Counted from the first letter of the stretch, positions 52,087 through 61,995 are shown. The stretch is DNA of 64,000 nucleotides from Pseudomonas promysalinigenes (GCF_014269025.2 NZ_CP077094.1:3658001-3722000); one strand, 5' to 3'. Translations and numbers: made by a program. The notes: generated by a model from the letters alone, not told the origin.

Positions 52087-53160
52087 ATGAAAGCTCGCTA
52101 TCGCTGGCCGCTGCTTGGCCTGGCCAGCCTGATCGTGCTGCTGGTGGCCTTGCAGCTGGCCCTACCTTACCTGGTGCGCGATTACCTGAACGATAAGCTC
52201 GCCGATATGGGCGATTATCGCGGGCAGGTGACCGACGTGGACCTCGCCTGGTGGCGAGGCGCTTATCAGATCCGCGGCCTGAAAATCGTCAAGACCACTG
52301 GCAAAGTGCCCGTGCCCTTGCTGGATGCGCCGTTGATCGACCTCTCGGTGAGCTGGCACGCGCTCATTCACGACCGGGCAGTTGTGGCACAGGTGATCTT
52401 CACCCGGCCTGAGCTGAACTTCGTCGACGGTGGCAACAAGCAGGCATCTCAGACCGGTCAGGGCACCAACTGGCGTCAGCAACTGGAAAAACTGTTGCCA
52501 ATCACCCTCAACGACGTGCAGATCGACGACGGTACACTGACCTTTCGCAACTTCAACTCCAAGCCCCCCGTGCAGCTCAAAGCCACGCAGTTGGCTGCCA
52601 CTATCCGCAACCTGACCAACGTGCGCGATCAAAAAGGCCGGCGCGATGCCAGTTTCCAGGCCACCGCCCTGCTGCTTGGCGATGCCAAAGTGCAGAGCCG
52701 GGCCACCTTCGACCCGTTCAGTGATTTCGACGATTTCGAATTCCGCCTGCGTGCCACTGGTATCGAGTTGCGGCGGCTCAACGATTTCTCCAGCGCCTAT
52801 GGCAAATTCGATTTCAATGCAGGGCACGGTGACCTGGTCATCGAAGCCCAGGCCGAGAACGGCAGGCTGCACGGCTATATCAAGCCCTTGCTGCGGGACG
52901 TCGACGTGTTCGATTGGCAGCAGGATGTGGAAAACAAGAACAAGAACATCTTTCGCTCGATCTGGGAGGCGGTGGTCGGCGCCAGCGAAACCGTGCTGAA
53001 GAACCAGCCGAAGAACCAATTCGCCACCCGCGTCGAACTCAGCGGCAGCGTGCACCAACAGAACATCAGCGGTTTCGAAGCGTTTCTGCAGATCCTACGC
53101 AACGGCTTCATTCAGGCCTTCAATGCCCGCTACGAGCGCCCGCCTCCCCAGGCTGACTGA
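52087..53160 (+). CDS. DUF748 AsmA-like inner-membrane/periplasmic protein
   Basis: A 357-residue protein with one amino-terminal membrane helix ([24 protein letters not shown]) and a long periplasmic beta-rich domain of the DUF748 type (PF05359), related to the AsmA-like proteins now thought to form grooves that carry phospholipid to the outer membrane. GGAG lies in the right position before the ATG at 52087. It is divergent from cysK. The function of DUF748 alone is not established. Confidence 0.85.
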   Translation: MKARYRWPLLGLASLIVLLVALQLALPYLVRDYLNDKLADMGDYRGQVTDVDLAWWRGAYQIRGLKIVKTTGKVPVPLLDAPLIDLSVSWHALIHDRAVVAQVIFTRPELNFVDGGNKQASQTGQGTNWRQQLEKLLPITLNDVQIDDGTLTFRNFNSKPPVQLKATQLAATIRNLTNVRDQKGRRDASFQATALLLGDAKVQSRATFDPFSDFDDFEFRLRATGIELRRLNDFSSAYGKFDFNAGHGDLVIEAQAENGRLHGYIKPLLRDVDVFDWQQDVENKNKNIFRSIWEAVVGASETVLKNQPKNQFATRVELSGSVHQQNISGFEAFLQILRNGFIQAFNARYERPPPQAD

Positions 53161-53204
53161 GGCCGTGTGACGGGGCATTCAGAGACTGAATACCCGGTCT
53201 GCAT

Positions 53205-53232
53205 TTGCACCTGCCAAGGCCCGCGTTATAGT
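53205..53232 (+). promoter_or_regulatory. Sigma-70 promoter of the moxR-vwa operon
   Basis: TTGCAC (53205-53210) and TATAGT (53227-53232) with 16 bases between, a good sigma-70 promoter about 55 bases upstream of the MoxR start codon. Confidence 0.55.
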
Positions 53233-53288
53233 CATTCACCCATTGTTAACCTGTGTTGTTCGTAAGGCACCCTGCAGAGGACAGATTG

Positions 53289-54134
53289 ATGAAGTTCGAA
53301 GGCACCCGCGACTACGTCGCCACAGACGACCTGAAACTGGCGGTCAACGCGGCTATCACCCTCGAACGCCCGCTGCTGGTCAAAGGCGAACCGGGCACTG
53401 GTAAGACGATGCTCGCCGAGCAACTGGCCGCCTCGTTCGGCGCACGCCTGATCACCTGGCACATCAAATCGACGACCAAGGCTCACCAGGGTCTGTACGA
53501 GTATGACGCGGTGAGCCGCCTGCGCGACTCGCAGCTGGGCGTGGACAAGGTCCACGATGTGCGCAACTACTTGAAAAAGGGCAAGCTCTGGGAGGCCTTC
53601 GAGGCCGATGAGCGGGTGATTCTGCTGATCGATGAAATCGACAAGGCCGACATCGAGTTCCCCAACGACCTGCTGCAAGAACTCGACAAGATGGAGTTCT
53701 ACGTCTACGAGATCGACGAGACCATCAAGGCCAAGCAACGCCCAATCATCATCATCACCTCCAATAACGAAAAGGAGTTGCCCGACGCATTCCTGCGCCG
53801 CTGCTTCTTCCACTACATTGCCTTCCCCGACCGTTGCACCCTGCAGCAGATCGTCGATGTGCACTACCCCAACATCAGCCAATCGCTGGTCAGCGAGGCG
53901 CTGGACGTATTCTTCGATGTGCGCAAGGTCCCGGGCCTGAAGAAAAAACCGTCCACCTCCGAATTGGTCGACTGGCTCAAGCTGCTGATGGCCGACAACA
54001 TCGGTGAGGCCGTGCTGCGCGAACGCGACCCAACCAAGGCCATTCCGCCGTTGGCCGGTGCCTTGGTGAAAAACGAGCAGGACGTACAACTGCTCGAACG
54101 CCTGGCTTTCATGAGCCGACGCGGCAACCGCTGA
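53289..54134 (+). CDS. MoxR-family AAA ATPase
   Basis: A 281-residue AAA+ ATPase: Walker A GEPGTGKT (residues 33-40), Walker B VILLIDEIDKAD, sensor ITSNNEKELPDAFLRRCFFHY. MoxR ATPases work with VWA-domain partners as metal-insertion or maturation chaperones. The ATG at 53289 (MKFEGTRDYVATDD) has GAGG upstream. The partner VWA gene follows 13 bases later. Which protein they mature is not visible here. Confidence 0.9.
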   Translation: MKFEGTRDYVATDDLKLAVNAAITLERPLLVKGEPGTGKTMLAEQLAASFGARLITWHIKSTTKAHQGLYEYDAVSRLRDSQLGVDKVHDVRNYLKKGKLWEAFEADERVILLIDEIDKADIEFPNDLLQELDKMEFYVYEIDETIKAKQRPIIIITSNNEKELPDAFLRRCFFHYIAFPDRCTLQQIVDVHYPNISQSLVSEALDVFFDVRKVPGLKKKPSTSELVDWLKLLMADNIGEAVLRERDPTKAIPPLAGALVKNEQDVQLLERLAFMSRRGNR

Positions 54135-54147
54135 TTGGAGCCGGGCC

Positions 54148-55326
54148 ATGTTGCTCAACCTGTTCAATGAGATGCGTGCGGCGAAGGTGCCGGTCTCGGT
54201 GCGCGAACTGCTCGACTTGCACCACGCCATGCAAAAGGGCGTGGTGTTCGCCGATATGGACGCCTTCTACTATTTGGCTCGCGCCATTCTGGTGAAGGAC
54301 GAGCGGCATTTCGACAAATTCGATCGCGCATTCGCCGCCTACTTCAAGGGCCTGGAAAACCTCGACCAGCACATCGAGGCACTGATCCCCGATGAGTGGC
54401 TGCGCAAGGAATTCGAGCGTTCGCTCAGCGATGAAGAGCGCGCGCAGATCCAGTCGCTAGGCGGCCTGGACAAGCTTATCGAGGCTTTCAAGCAACGCCT
54501 TGAAGAACAGAAAGAACGCCATGCCGGTGGCAACAAGTGGATAGGCACCGGCGGTACCAGCCCATTCGGCTCTGGCGGCTACAACCCTGAAGGCATTCGC
54601 GTTGGCGACGCCGGCAAGCGCCAGGGCAAGGCAGTCAAGGTGTGGGACCAGCGCGAATACAAGAACCTCGACGACCAGGTGGAACTGGGCACCCGCAACA
54701 TCAAGCTGGCCCTGCGCCGGCTGCGCAAATTCGCCCGCCAAGGCGCCGCCGAAGAACTGGATATCGACGGCACCATCGACCATACCGCGCGTGACGCTGG
54801 GCTTCTGAATATCCAGATGCGTCCTGAGCGGCGCAACACGGTAAAGCTGCTGTTGCTGTTCGATATTGGCGGCTCGATGGATGCGCACGTCAGAGTGTGC
54901 GAAGAGTTGTTCTCGGCCTGCAAGACCGAATTCAAGCACCTGGAGTATTACTACTTCCACAACTGCGTCTATGAATCGGTGTGGAGGAACAACCTGCGCC
55001 GTACGTCGGAGCGCTTCTCAACGTTTGACCTGCTGCACAAATACGGGGATGACTACAAAGTGGTGTTCGTCGGTGACGCCGCCATGGCGCCCTACGAAAT
55101 CACCCAACCGGGTGGCAGCGTAGAGCACTGGAACGAAGAAGCCGGTTATGTGTGGATCCAGCGTTTCATGGAGAAATTCAAGAAGATCATCTGGATCAAC
55201 CCTTACCCCAAGCAGGCCTGGGATTACACGGCTTCCACGCAGCTGGTGCGTGAGCTGATCGAAGACAAGATGTACCCGCTGACCTTGCAGGGGTTGGAGG
55301 AAGGCATGCGGTACCTGTCCAAGTAG
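54148..55326 (+). CDS. VWA-domain protein, CoxE-like
   Basis: A 392-residue protein, mostly helical in the first half and ending in a von Willebrand A (CoxE) domain with a modified MIDAS motif (LLFDIGGSMDAHV, DxGxS). CoxE and its MoxR partner help assemble the copper-molybdenum centre of CO dehydrogenase; this pair is widespread in bacteria without such enzymes, so the client is open. TTGGAG stands upstream of the ATG, and the gap to the moxR gene is 13 bases. Confidence 0.9.
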   Translation: MLLNLFNEMRAAKVPVSVRELLDLHHAMQKGVVFADMDAFYYLARAILVKDERHFDKFDRAFAAYFKGLENLDQHIEALIPDEWLRKEFERSLSDEERAQIQSLGGLDKLIEAFKQRLEEQKERHAGGNKWIGTGGTSPFGSGGYNPEGIRVGDAGKRQGKAVKVWDQREYKNLDDQVELGTRNIKLALRRLRKFARQGAAEELDIDGTIDHTARDAGLLNIQMRPERRNTVKLLLLFDIGGSMDAHVRVCEELFSACKTEFKHLEYYYFHNCVYESVWRNNLRRTSERFSTFDLLHKYGDDYKVVFVGDAAMAPYEITQPGGSVEHWNEEAGYVWIQRFMEKFKKIIWINPYPKQAWDYTASTQLVRELIEDKMYPLTLQGLEEGMRYLSK

Positions 55327-55355
55327 CCAGAGGGCTGCCTGGCAGCCCCTGCCCC

Positions 55356-56273
55356 TCACGCCCAACGCTGACCATAGGCCTGATGCTGCTGCCAGGCCTG
55401 GTCCTGCACCACCGCCCTGAACCGCACCTGCGTCCCCGGCATGCACTGCGCCAGCTCAGCCAACGCCAAAGGCGTCAGCGCCCCCAGCCGCGGGTAACCG
55501 CCGATGGTTTGTCGGTCATTGAGCAATACGATCGGCTGCCCGTCCGGCGGCACCTGCACCGCCCCCAGCGGAATACCTTCGGAAATCATCGGCTTGCCTT
55601 GGTAAACCAACTGCGGCCCCAGCAGGCGGATGCCCATGCGATCGGCGCGGCTGTCCAGTGTCCAATCACGGTTGAAAGCATCGAACAAGCTGATACCGCT
55701 GAAGTCACCGATCTGTGCGCCCATCACCAGGTCGAGCGACGGCTTTTGTGCATAAACCGGACGCAACTGCGCCGGCACCTCGCGCAGGGCGGGTGAAGCG
55801 CCAAGGTAGGTCAGGGCCTGCCCTTGCGCCAGTGCACTGCCGTCACCCTCGATCCCCCCCAGTGCTTCGCGCACGACCGTGGCACAACTACCCAACACCT
55901 GTTCACCAAGAAACCCGCCCGGCGCCGCCAGATACGCGCGTACCCCATGCTTGGGCTGTTTGAGGGTCAGGCGCTGGCCTTGGGCCAGGGCAAAGCTGCG
56001 CCAGGGCAGCAGTGGCTGATCGTCTACCCGTGCGTCCAGGTCCGCCCCTGCTAGCGCCAGTACACAATCCTGCTCGGCCACCAGAGTCAGGCCACCCAGC
56101 GCCACCTCGACCACCGGCGCGCTTAGTGGGTTACCGAGCAGCCAATTGGCCCAGTGCATCGCTACCCAGTCCAACGCCCCGCCCTGAGTCACCCCCAAGT
56201 GGCGCACACCGAAGCGACCAGCATCCTGCAACTGACACAACGCATTGCTGGCCTCAATCCTCAAGCGCTTCAT
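55356..56273 (-). CDS. pxpC: 5-oxoprolinase subunit C
   Basis: A 305-residue protein of the biotin-dependent carboxyltransferase family (KipA-like; PF02626), opening LRIEASNALCQLQDAGRFGVRHLGVTQGGALDWVAM. With PxpA and PxpB it opens 5-oxoproline to glutamate with ATP. The start overlaps the pxpB stop by four bases (ATGA). It is the last gene of the unit. Confidence 0.92.
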   Translation of the reverse strand: MKRLRIEASNALCQLQDAGRFGVRHLGVTQGGALDWVAMHWANWLLGNPLSAPVVEVALGGLTLVAEQDCVLALAGADLDARVDDQPLLPWRSFALAQGQRLTLKQPKHGVRAYLAAPGGFLGEQVLGSCATVVREALGGIEGDGSALAQGQALTYLGASPALREVPAQLRPVYAQKPSLDLVMGAQIGDFSGISLFDAFNRDWTLDSRADRMGIRLLGPQLVYQGKPMISEGIPLGAVQVPPDGQPIVLLNDRQTIGGYPRLGALTPLALAELAQCMPGTQVRFRAVVQDQAWQQHQAYGQRWA

Positions 56274-56956
56274 GCCTGCCTCTCCACATCCCCACCCAGG
56301 GCCATAAACTCGGCCCTCGACACCGCCACGAAACGCACGCGATCACCCGGTTGCAGCAGGCTATAACCCTCGCGCTCACGATCGAACAGGCGCACCGCAG
56401 TGCGGCCGATCAGGTTCCAGCCTCCTGGCGACACAGCCGGGTAAGCGGCCGTCTGGCGTTCGGCGATACCGACGCTGCCGGCCGCTACCCGCTTGCGCGG
56501 CGTGCTCAGGCGCGGGCTGGCCAGACGCTCGTCGACGAGCCCCATGAACCCGAAACCTGGGGCAAAGCCCAAGGCAAATACCGGGTACTCGCGCTGGCTA
56601 TGCAGGCGGATCACCTCGGCTTCACTCAGCCCCGTGCGAGCGGCCAGTACGGGTAATTCCGGGCCAACGCTGGCGTCGTACCAAACCGGGATTTCATGAC
56701 GCTGGCCCGTATTACCGGTGTCAGCCTGCAGCCCAGTCAACGCCTGGCCGATCAGCGCCCTGGCCTGACGCGGTGGCAGGTCCGATTGCAGCATCAGCGT
56801 GGTATAGGAAGGCACCAGGTCCAATAGATGCTTACCGAACACTGCGCTCAGCAGCTGGCTGGCGGCAAGCACCCAGGGCATATTGGCCTCGTCTATCCGG
56901 TCGAACAGGCGCACCATCAGGCTGTCGATGGCCACCACCTCGATACGCAGCGTCAT
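56270..56956 (-). CDS. pxpB: 5-oxoprolinase subunit B
   Basis: A 228-residue protein (KipI-like; PF02682) with YPVFALGFAPGFGFMGLVDERL and PRKRVAAGSVGIAERQTAAYPAVSPGGW, the cyclophilin-like fold of PxpB. It begins at 56956, overlapping the pxpA stop by one base. A longer in-frame start at 57034 lies inside pxpA and is discarded. Confidence 0.92.
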   Translation of the reverse strand: MTLRIEVVAIDSLMVRLFDRIDEANMPWVLAASQLLSAVFGKHLLDLVPSYTTLMLQSDLPPRQARALIGQALTGLQADTGNTGQRHEIPVWYDASVGPELPVLAARTGLSEAEVIRLHSQREYPVFALGFAPGFGFMGLVDERLASPRLSTPRKRVAAGSVGIAERQTAAYPAVSPGGWNLIGRTAVRLFDREREGYSLLQPGDRVRFVAVSRAEFMALGGDVERQA

Positions 56957-57732
56957 CACAGCGCCAACCCCTCCAGTGCCTGACGGATCTGCCGCACCGC
57001 AGCCACCGAACTGTCGTTGTCGCCGTGCACGCACAGGGTACTGGCTGCAAGTTTCAATGCACTGCCATCGTCCGCCACCAGCGCTTGCCCCCTGGCCAGG
57101 CGCAGCGCCTGCTCGATCACCCGAGCCGGCTCATGGTGCACCGCCCCAGGCAGGCGCCGCGACACAAGGTGGCCGCTGGCGGTGTAGGCGCGGTCGGCAA
57201 AGGCTTCGAACCACAGCGGCACCCCCACCTCATCGCCCAACGCCTGGGCCGCGCGGTTGTCGGCAGTGGCCATGAGCACCAGCGGCAGGCCGCTCTGATA
57301 GGCTGCCACGGCCTCCAACACGGTGCGCAGTGTGCGCGGGTCAGCCATCATGTCGTTGTACAGCGCGCCGTGGGGCTTCACATACGCCACGCGGCCGCCG
57401 AGCACCTTGCAGATGCCATCCAGAGCGCCGACCTGGTAATGCAGCAGGTCGCGGATTTCTTCAGCGCTGCAGGCCATCGAGCGGCGGCCGAAGCCGACCA
57501 GGTCCGGGTAGGCCGGGTGAGCCCCGATGGTCACGTTATGCTCCAGCGCCAAGGCGACGGTACGCCGCATGATGCTCGGATCGCCTGCGTGGTAACCACA
57601 GGCTATGTTGGCGCAATCGATATGGGGCATGACCTCGGCATCCAGGCCCATGCGCCAGCTGCCGAAACTTTCGCCCATGTCGCAATTGAGTAGCAGGGGT
57701 TTCACCAGATGTGCTCCCGTGACGGTGTTCAT
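56956..57732 (-). CDS. pxpA: 5-oxoprolinase subunit A (LamB/YcsF family)
   Basis: A 258-residue LamB/YcsF protein with [12 protein letters not shown] and [16 protein letters not shown], the metal-site motifs of the family. First gene of the pxpABC set; the MFS gene lies directly upstream with a nine-base gap (57742), so all four are one operon. Confidence 0.93.
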   Translation of the reverse strand: MNTVTGAHLVKPLLLNCDMGESFGSWRMGLDAEVMPHIDCANIACGYHAGDPSIMRRTVALALEHNVTIGAHPAYPDLVGFGRRSMACSAEEIRDLLHYQVGALDGICKVLGGRVAYVKPHGALYNDMMADPRTLRTVLEAVAAYQSGLPLVLMATADNRAAQALGDEVGVPLWFEAFADRAYTASGHLVSRRLPGAVHHEPARVIEQALRLARGQALVADDGSALKLAASTLCVHGDNDSSVAAVRQIRQALEGLAL

Positions 57733-57741
57733 AGGCCTACC

Positions 57742-59028
57742 TTACCGCGCCTGCAACTGTTTGCCGCGTGTTTCCGGCAAGCTCAGCGCTGCGATGATCA
57801 CTACGCCATAAGACACCGCAGCGAACACGCCAATGCCCAGGCCCAGGGGGATCTTCTGGCCAAGCAAGCCGATCATCAGCGGAAACAGCGCAGCGATGAC
57901 CTTGCCGATGTTGTAGCAAAAGCCCTGCCCCGAACCCCGTACACGCGTGGGAAACAGTTCGGTGAGAAAGGCGCCCATACCGCTGAAAATCCCCGAGGCG
58001 AAGAAACCCAGTGGCAAGCCCAGCCACAGCATCACTGCATCACTGACGGGCAGCTGGGTGTACAGCAGCACGATGATGAACGACCCCACCGCGAACAGAA
58101 TGAAATTCTTCTTGCGCCCCAGCAGATCGCAAAGATAGGCACTGACCACATACCCGACATAGGAGCCGACGATCACCATCGCCAGATAGCCGCCGGTGCC
58201 CAACACGCTCAGGCCACGTTCGTTCTTGAGGAAGGTGGGCAACCATGAAGTGATGGCGTAGTAGCCACCCAGCGCACCGGTGGTCAGCAACGACGCACGC
58301 ACGGTAGTCCAGAGCATGCTGGGGCCAAAAATCTCATAGAAGTGCGCAGGTGCCTCGGTTTTTTCCACCGCTTTGGCCTGGCGGTACACCTGAGGGTCTT
58401 TCACCAGGCGGCGCACGAAGATCACGAAAATCGCCGGCACCAGGCCTAGCAGGAACAACGCACGCCAGGCCTGCTCGGCCGGCAGCCAGGAGAACAGCAG
58501 CGCATAGAGTATCGCCGTCAGGCCCCATCCAATGGCCCAGCCCGACTGCACCATACCCACCGCCTTGCCACGGTCCTGGGCGCGGATGACCTCCCCTATC
58601 AACACCGCGCCTGCCGTCCATTCGCCGCCAAAACCAAAGCCCATCAAGGTACGGGCGATCAGCAGTTGCTCGTAGCTTTGAGCCAAGCCGCAGAGGAAGG
58701 TGAAGAAGGCAAACCACAACACTGTCAGTTGCAAGGTACGCACACGCCCGATGCGGTCGGAGAGGATACCCGCGACCCAGCCCCCGATTGCCGACGCGAT
58801 CAATGTGCTGGTGTGGATCAGCCCGGCCTCGGCGGTGCTGATGCCCCACAGCATGATCAGCGTAGGGATCACGAAGCTGAGCATCTGGGTGTCCATGCCG
58901 TCCAGGCCGTAGCCAATCTTGCAGCTCCAGAATGTGCGTCGTTGCTGGGAGTCGATGTCACGGTACCAGGCGAACGGCCCGGTCGAAGCAGGGGATTGCA
59001 CCTGCTGCTGCACGCCACTTGGGTTCAT
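57742..59028 (-). CDS. MFS transporter linked to the 5-oxoprolinase genes
   Basis: A 428-residue major facilitator protein with 12 helices, opening after a cytoplasmic head (RTFWSCKIGYGLDGMDTQMLSFVIP). The loop motif LSDRIGRVRTLQLT between helices 2 and 3 and the GFGFGGEWTAGAVLIGE segment are typical of the MHS/AAHS carboxylate:H+ symporters. The position in front of pxpA suggests uptake of 5-oxoproline or another lactam or carboxylate. It is divergent from a LysR regulator across 128 bases. Confidence 0.85.
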   Translation of the reverse strand: MNPSGVQQQVQSPASTGPFAWYRDIDSQQRRTFWSCKIGYGLDGMDTQMLSFVIPTLIMLWGISTAEAGLIHTSTLIASAIGGWVAGILSDRIGRVRTLQLTVLWFAFFTFLCGLAQSYEQLLIARTLMGFGFGGEWTAGAVLIGEVIRAQDRGKAVGMVQSGWAIGWGLTAILYALLFSWLPAEQAWRALFLLGLVPAIFVIFVRRLVKDPQVYRQAKAVEKTEAPAHFYEIFGPSMLWTTVRASLLTTGALGGYYAITSWLPTFLKNERGLSVLGTGGYLAMVIVGSYVGYVVSAYLCDLLGRKKNFILFAVGSFIIVLLYTQLPVSDAVMLWLGLPLGFFASGIFSGMGAFLTELFPTRVRGSGQGFCYNIGKVIAALFPLMIGLLGQKIPLGLGIGVFAAVSYGVVIIAALSLPETRGKQLQAR

Positions 59029-59060
59029 GCTTGCCTCGGCTTGTTGGTATTGTTTTATGG

Positions 59061-59077
59061 GCGACGTCAGGCGTCGC
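59061..59077. promoter_or_regulatory. Candidate LysR operator upstream of the MFS-pxp operon
   Basis: GCGACG-TCAGG-CGTCGC, a 6-bp dyad in the divergent gap between the MFS gene and its LysR neighbour. Position fits a LysR site; the GC-rich sequence lacks the T-N11-A form, so this is tentative. Confidence 0.35.
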
Positions 59078-59156
59078 GGCCTGGCTTAATGTTCAGAGGC
59101 GCCGCCGCCTGAGTCCAACGAGAAAAACCGCCGGTCTGGAACAAGAAAAACTGATC

Positions 59157-60068
59157 ATGAACCTTCGCTTCCTTGAAACTTTCGTGTGGGTCGCCCGGCT
59201 CAAGAGCTTCCGTCTCACCGCCGATAGGCTGTTCACTACACAGGCGTCGGTATCCAGCCGGATTGCCGCGCTGGAAGCTGACCTTGGGGTAAAACTGCTG
59301 CTGCGCGACTCGCGCGGGGTCAGCCTGACACCTGAGGGCAGCAAAGTGCTGGAGCACGCCGAGCGCATGCTGGAAACGGCAAAGGCCATGAAGCAGTCAC
59401 TGGACAGCGACCGGGCCAAGGTCGGGCGAATTCGCCTAGGCGTGATGGACACGGTGATCCATACCTGGATGAGCGGGTTGGTGGCGGAGTTGAGCGAGCG
59501 CTACCCGCAGGTCGAAATCGAGCTGGTTGCCGACACCGCTTTGAATCTGCGCGAGCAGTTGCAAAAGGGCTTTCTGGACCTGATCCTGCAGACCGACCTG
59601 CTACGCGAACAGTCGATCCGCAGCCAGGACCTGGCGCGCTACCCGATGGGCTGGGTGGTGGCGGCCAACTCGGTGTACCAGCGCGGTTATGACTCATTGG
59701 CCGAGCTTGGCCGCGAGCGGATCGTCACTTTCTCGAAAAACTCCCGGCCGCACCAGGAGGTACTCACCCTGCTACAGGCAGCCGGAGCCCAGGCGCCTCG
59801 GTTGAACTGTGTGAACTCGGTCGCGGCGATCACGCGGCTGCTGCGCGATGGTTTCGGCATTGGTGCTTTGCCACCGGCGCTGGTGGCCACTGAGCTGGCA
59901 CGCGGTGAGCTGGTGCTGCTCAATGGGTTGCCGTCACCGCCCAGCCTTGAGCTGGTGGTGGCTTGGCAGACCGGCGTGGCATTGGTGGACGAGGTGGTCG
60001 GGGTGTGCCGGCAAGTACTCGAACGTTATGCGCGGGAAGTAGGCGAACAGCGGATAGTGCTGGCCTGA
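59157..60068 (+). CDS. LysR-type regulator of the pxp/MFS operon
   Basis: A 303-residue LysR protein: HTH at about residues 2-60 (NLRFLETFVWVARLKSFRLT, then TQASVSSRIAALEADLGVKLL) and effector domain beyond 85. The ATG at 59157 is weakly supported by a purine-rich ACAAGAAAAA stretch upstream; an in-frame extension back to 58932 is discarded. It is divergent from the MFS/pxp operon, which it probably controls in response to 5-oxoproline or a related compound. Confidence 0.85.
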   Translation: MNLRFLETFVWVARLKSFRLTADRLFTTQASVSSRIAALEADLGVKLLLRDSRGVSLTPEGSKVLEHAERMLETAKAMKQSLDSDRAKVGRIRLGVMDTVIHTWMSGLVAELSERYPQVEIELVADTALNLREQLQKGFLDLILQTDLLREQSIRSQDLARYPMGWVVAANSVYQRGYDSLAELGRERIVTFSKNSRPHQEVLTLLQAAGAQAPRLNCVNSVAAITRLLRDGFGIGALPPALVATELARGELVLLNGLPSPPSLELVVAWQTGVALVDEVVGVCRQVLERYAREVGEQRIVLA

Positions 60069-60175
60069 CAGTTGTGCTCTGCCTGCACCGCCCCTTTCGC
60101 GGGCCAGCCCGCTTCACAGCAAGCTGGCCCCCAGAGGCAGGGATACTCCTGTGAGTGCGCTTGGCAACAGAGCAA

Positions 60176-60700
60176 TCAGCGCCAGCTCTCTTTCACCGTG
60201 CCTCGGCGGCGCCCACCCAGGATTACCCAGCCGATTCCCAGCAGCAGGCTCTCAACCACGAAGGCCAGCAAGAAGCCAACACCGATACCCCAGCCAATCG
60301 CCTCGGGTACCAGCAGAATCTGGTAGCTGTAGCCTTTGAGCGTCTCTTCGCGCAGTTGCCGGTCTGGCTGTACCAGCACATGCCAGGTGCGGCTCAGCCA
60401 CGACCCCTGCAGTGCCTGCCACTCGTCTTCCAGGCGTTGATTGCGAATCAGCAGGCTCTCGATGCTGTTGGCATCGCTGAGGAACACCGGGTCGTCACTG
60501 GCGCGGTAATGGCGTACCAAAGCCTGCAGATCCCCGTTGAAAAAACGCTCGGCAGTCTGCTTGAAGCCGTCCAGCGCCTGGCGTGACTCGAACAGGTGAG
60601 CCTCGGTTCGCTGGCTATAGTCCTTGACCAGCCCAGGCACCTGGATACCGGCCAGCAGGCCGAAGGTGAACAACAGCAAACGCAGATAACTGATGAACAT
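60176..60700 (-). CDS. DUF2937 membrane protein
   Basis: A 174-residue protein with one amino-terminal helix (YLRLLLFTFGLLAGIQVPGLV), a helical periplasmic stretch of about 100 residues, and two carboxy-terminal helices (ILLVPEAIGWGIGVGFLLAFVVESLLLGIGWVIL). The pattern fits DUF2937 (PF11157), a family of unknown function. It is followed by a REP-like region. The next upstream gene on the same strand (YafJ-like amidotransferase) ends nine bases before its start, so they are co-transcribed. Confidence 0.8.
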   Translation of the reverse strand: MFISYLRLLLFTFGLLAGIQVPGLVKDYSQRTEAHLFESRQALDGFKQTAERFFNGDLQALVRHYRASDDPVFLSDANSIESLLIRNQRLEDEWQALQGSWLSRTWHVLVQPDRQLREETLKGYSYQILLVPEAIGWGIGVGFLLAFVVESLLLGIGWVILGGRRRGTVKESWR

Positions 60701-60709
60701 GCAGCGTCC

Positions 60710-61483
60710 TTAGCTCTGGCCTTGCGAAACGCACTCTCCATGCCGCCACAATGCCCACTGGCCGGGCTCGTAGCGGTTCCAGGTTTCGTTCTCGGTCAAC
60801 GCCTCGGTGGCGATGACGGTGACTACGTCGTTGGGGGTCGTTTGGGTGTGAAAATCGACAATCAGGTCGACATCTTTCAAACGGGCTGCGCCAAATGGTG
60901 CGCGCCGAGTGATATGCACCAGCTTGGTCGAGCAGAAGCAAAAAAGCCAGTCGCCATCGCTGAGCAGGCAATTGAACACCCCTTTGCCGCGATACTCCGC
61001 GCACGCCTCCACCAGCACAGGCAGCAGTTGTTCGACCTCCACGGGCTCTGGGAAGGCCGCACGGACGCGGTTGAGCAGGTCGCAGAAGGCCGCTTCGCTG
61101 TCGGTATCACCGACCGGGCGATAGAACGTGGCCTGGCCTTTGAATTCGCCCAACTGGCCATTGTGCGCGAAGCACCAGTTGCGCCCCCACATTTCGCGCA
61201 CGAAGGGGTGAGTGTTCGACAGGCACACACGACCTACGTTGGCCTGGCGAATATGGCCGATCACCACTTCGCTTTTGATCGGGTAGCGCTGCACCAGGTT
61301 GGCGACCTCCGACTCACTGCTTGCTGCCGGGTCCTGGAACAGGCGCAGGCCGCGCCCCTCGTAGAAGGCGATGCCCCAGCCGTCCCGGTGCGGCCCGGTG
61401 CGCCCACCGCGCTGCATCAAGCCGGTGAAGCTGAAGACGATGTCGGTTGGGACGTTGGCACTCATGCCCAGCAATTCACACAT
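60710..61483 (-). CDS. Class II glutamine amidotransferase, YafJ-like
   Basis: A 257-residue Ntn hydrolase-type glutaminase domain with the catalytic cysteine at residue 2 (MCELLGMS) and the NGQL oxyanion segment (CFAHNGQLGEF), plus THPFV and GDTDSE. It is the YafJ type, a stand-alone glutaminase domain; the acceptor partner is unknown. Part of a three-gene unit with the upstream membrane protein gene (14-base gap) and the DUF2937 gene. Confidence 0.88.
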   Translation of the reverse strand: MCELLGMSANVPTDIVFSFTGLMQRGGRTGPHRDGWGIAFYEGRGLRLFQDPAASSESEVANLVQRYPIKSEVVIGHIRQANVGRVCLSNTHPFVREMWGRNWCFAHNGQLGEFKGQATFYRPVGDTDSEAAFCDLLNRVRAAFPEPVEVEQLLPVLVEACAEYRGKGVFNCLLSDGDWLFCFCSTKLVHITRRAPFGAARLKDVDLIVDFHTQTTPNDVVTVIATEALTENETWNRYEPGQWALWRHGECVSQGQS

Positions 61484-61497
61484 AGCAGTACCTGATT

Positions 61498-61995
61498 TTA
61501 CAGCCGTGGCTCGACCCGGCCGCGACCGGCGGCTGGCGCGGCAGGTGGCGGATCGTCGCGATAACGGTCGTTGCGCTCGGCGGCCAGCGGCGTTTGCACC
61601 ACGGCATTGTCCTCGGCCGCGCGGCGCTCAGCAGCCGCCTGGGCCATGGCGCGGCGCTCGCGGGCGCGCTTTTCCAGCGGCCAGCGCACCAGCACGAAGA
61701 CGATGTAGAGGGCAAAGGCGAACATGCCATACATGGCGAAATCGGAAATCGCTCGCCAGGCATTGTTGCCGACCTTGAACGCCAGATCCAAAGCGGTGAT
61801 GGCGATGGCCGGAGCGAAACTGTCTTTGACGGGGTCAACGATGGTCGGCGTGAACAGCAGCACCGCCAGGATCACCCGCAGCGGTTCGCGCAGCCAGCGC
61901 CACATCCAGCCAGTGAGTTTGAAGCCCACCAGCAGGCAGCCCAGCGCCGCGACAACGTAGAGGCCCCAGGCAAAGGTGTAGTCGTTCTCGATCAT
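61498..61995 (-). CDS. Conserved inner-membrane protein of unknown function
   Basis: A 165-residue protein with about four helices (WGLYVVAALGCLLVGFKLTGW; LRVILAVLLFTPTIVDPV; AIAITALDLAFKVG; MYGMFAFALYIVFVLV) and a charged cytoplasmic tail of about 60 residues rich in Arg, Ala and Pro. No functional family was recognised; MFS labels sometimes given to such proteins are not supported since it is far too short. First gene of the unit leading to the YafJ-like and DUF2937 genes. Divergent from the S9 peptidase gene. Confidence 0.7.
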   Translation of the reverse strand: MIENDYTFAWGLYVVAALGCLLVGFKLTGWMWRWLREPLRVILAVLLFTPTIVDPVKDSFAPAIAITALDLAFKVGNNAWRAISDFAMYGMFAFALYIVFVLVRWPLEKRARERRAMAQAAAERRAAEDNAVVQTPLAAERNDRYRDDPPPAAPAAGRGRVEPRL

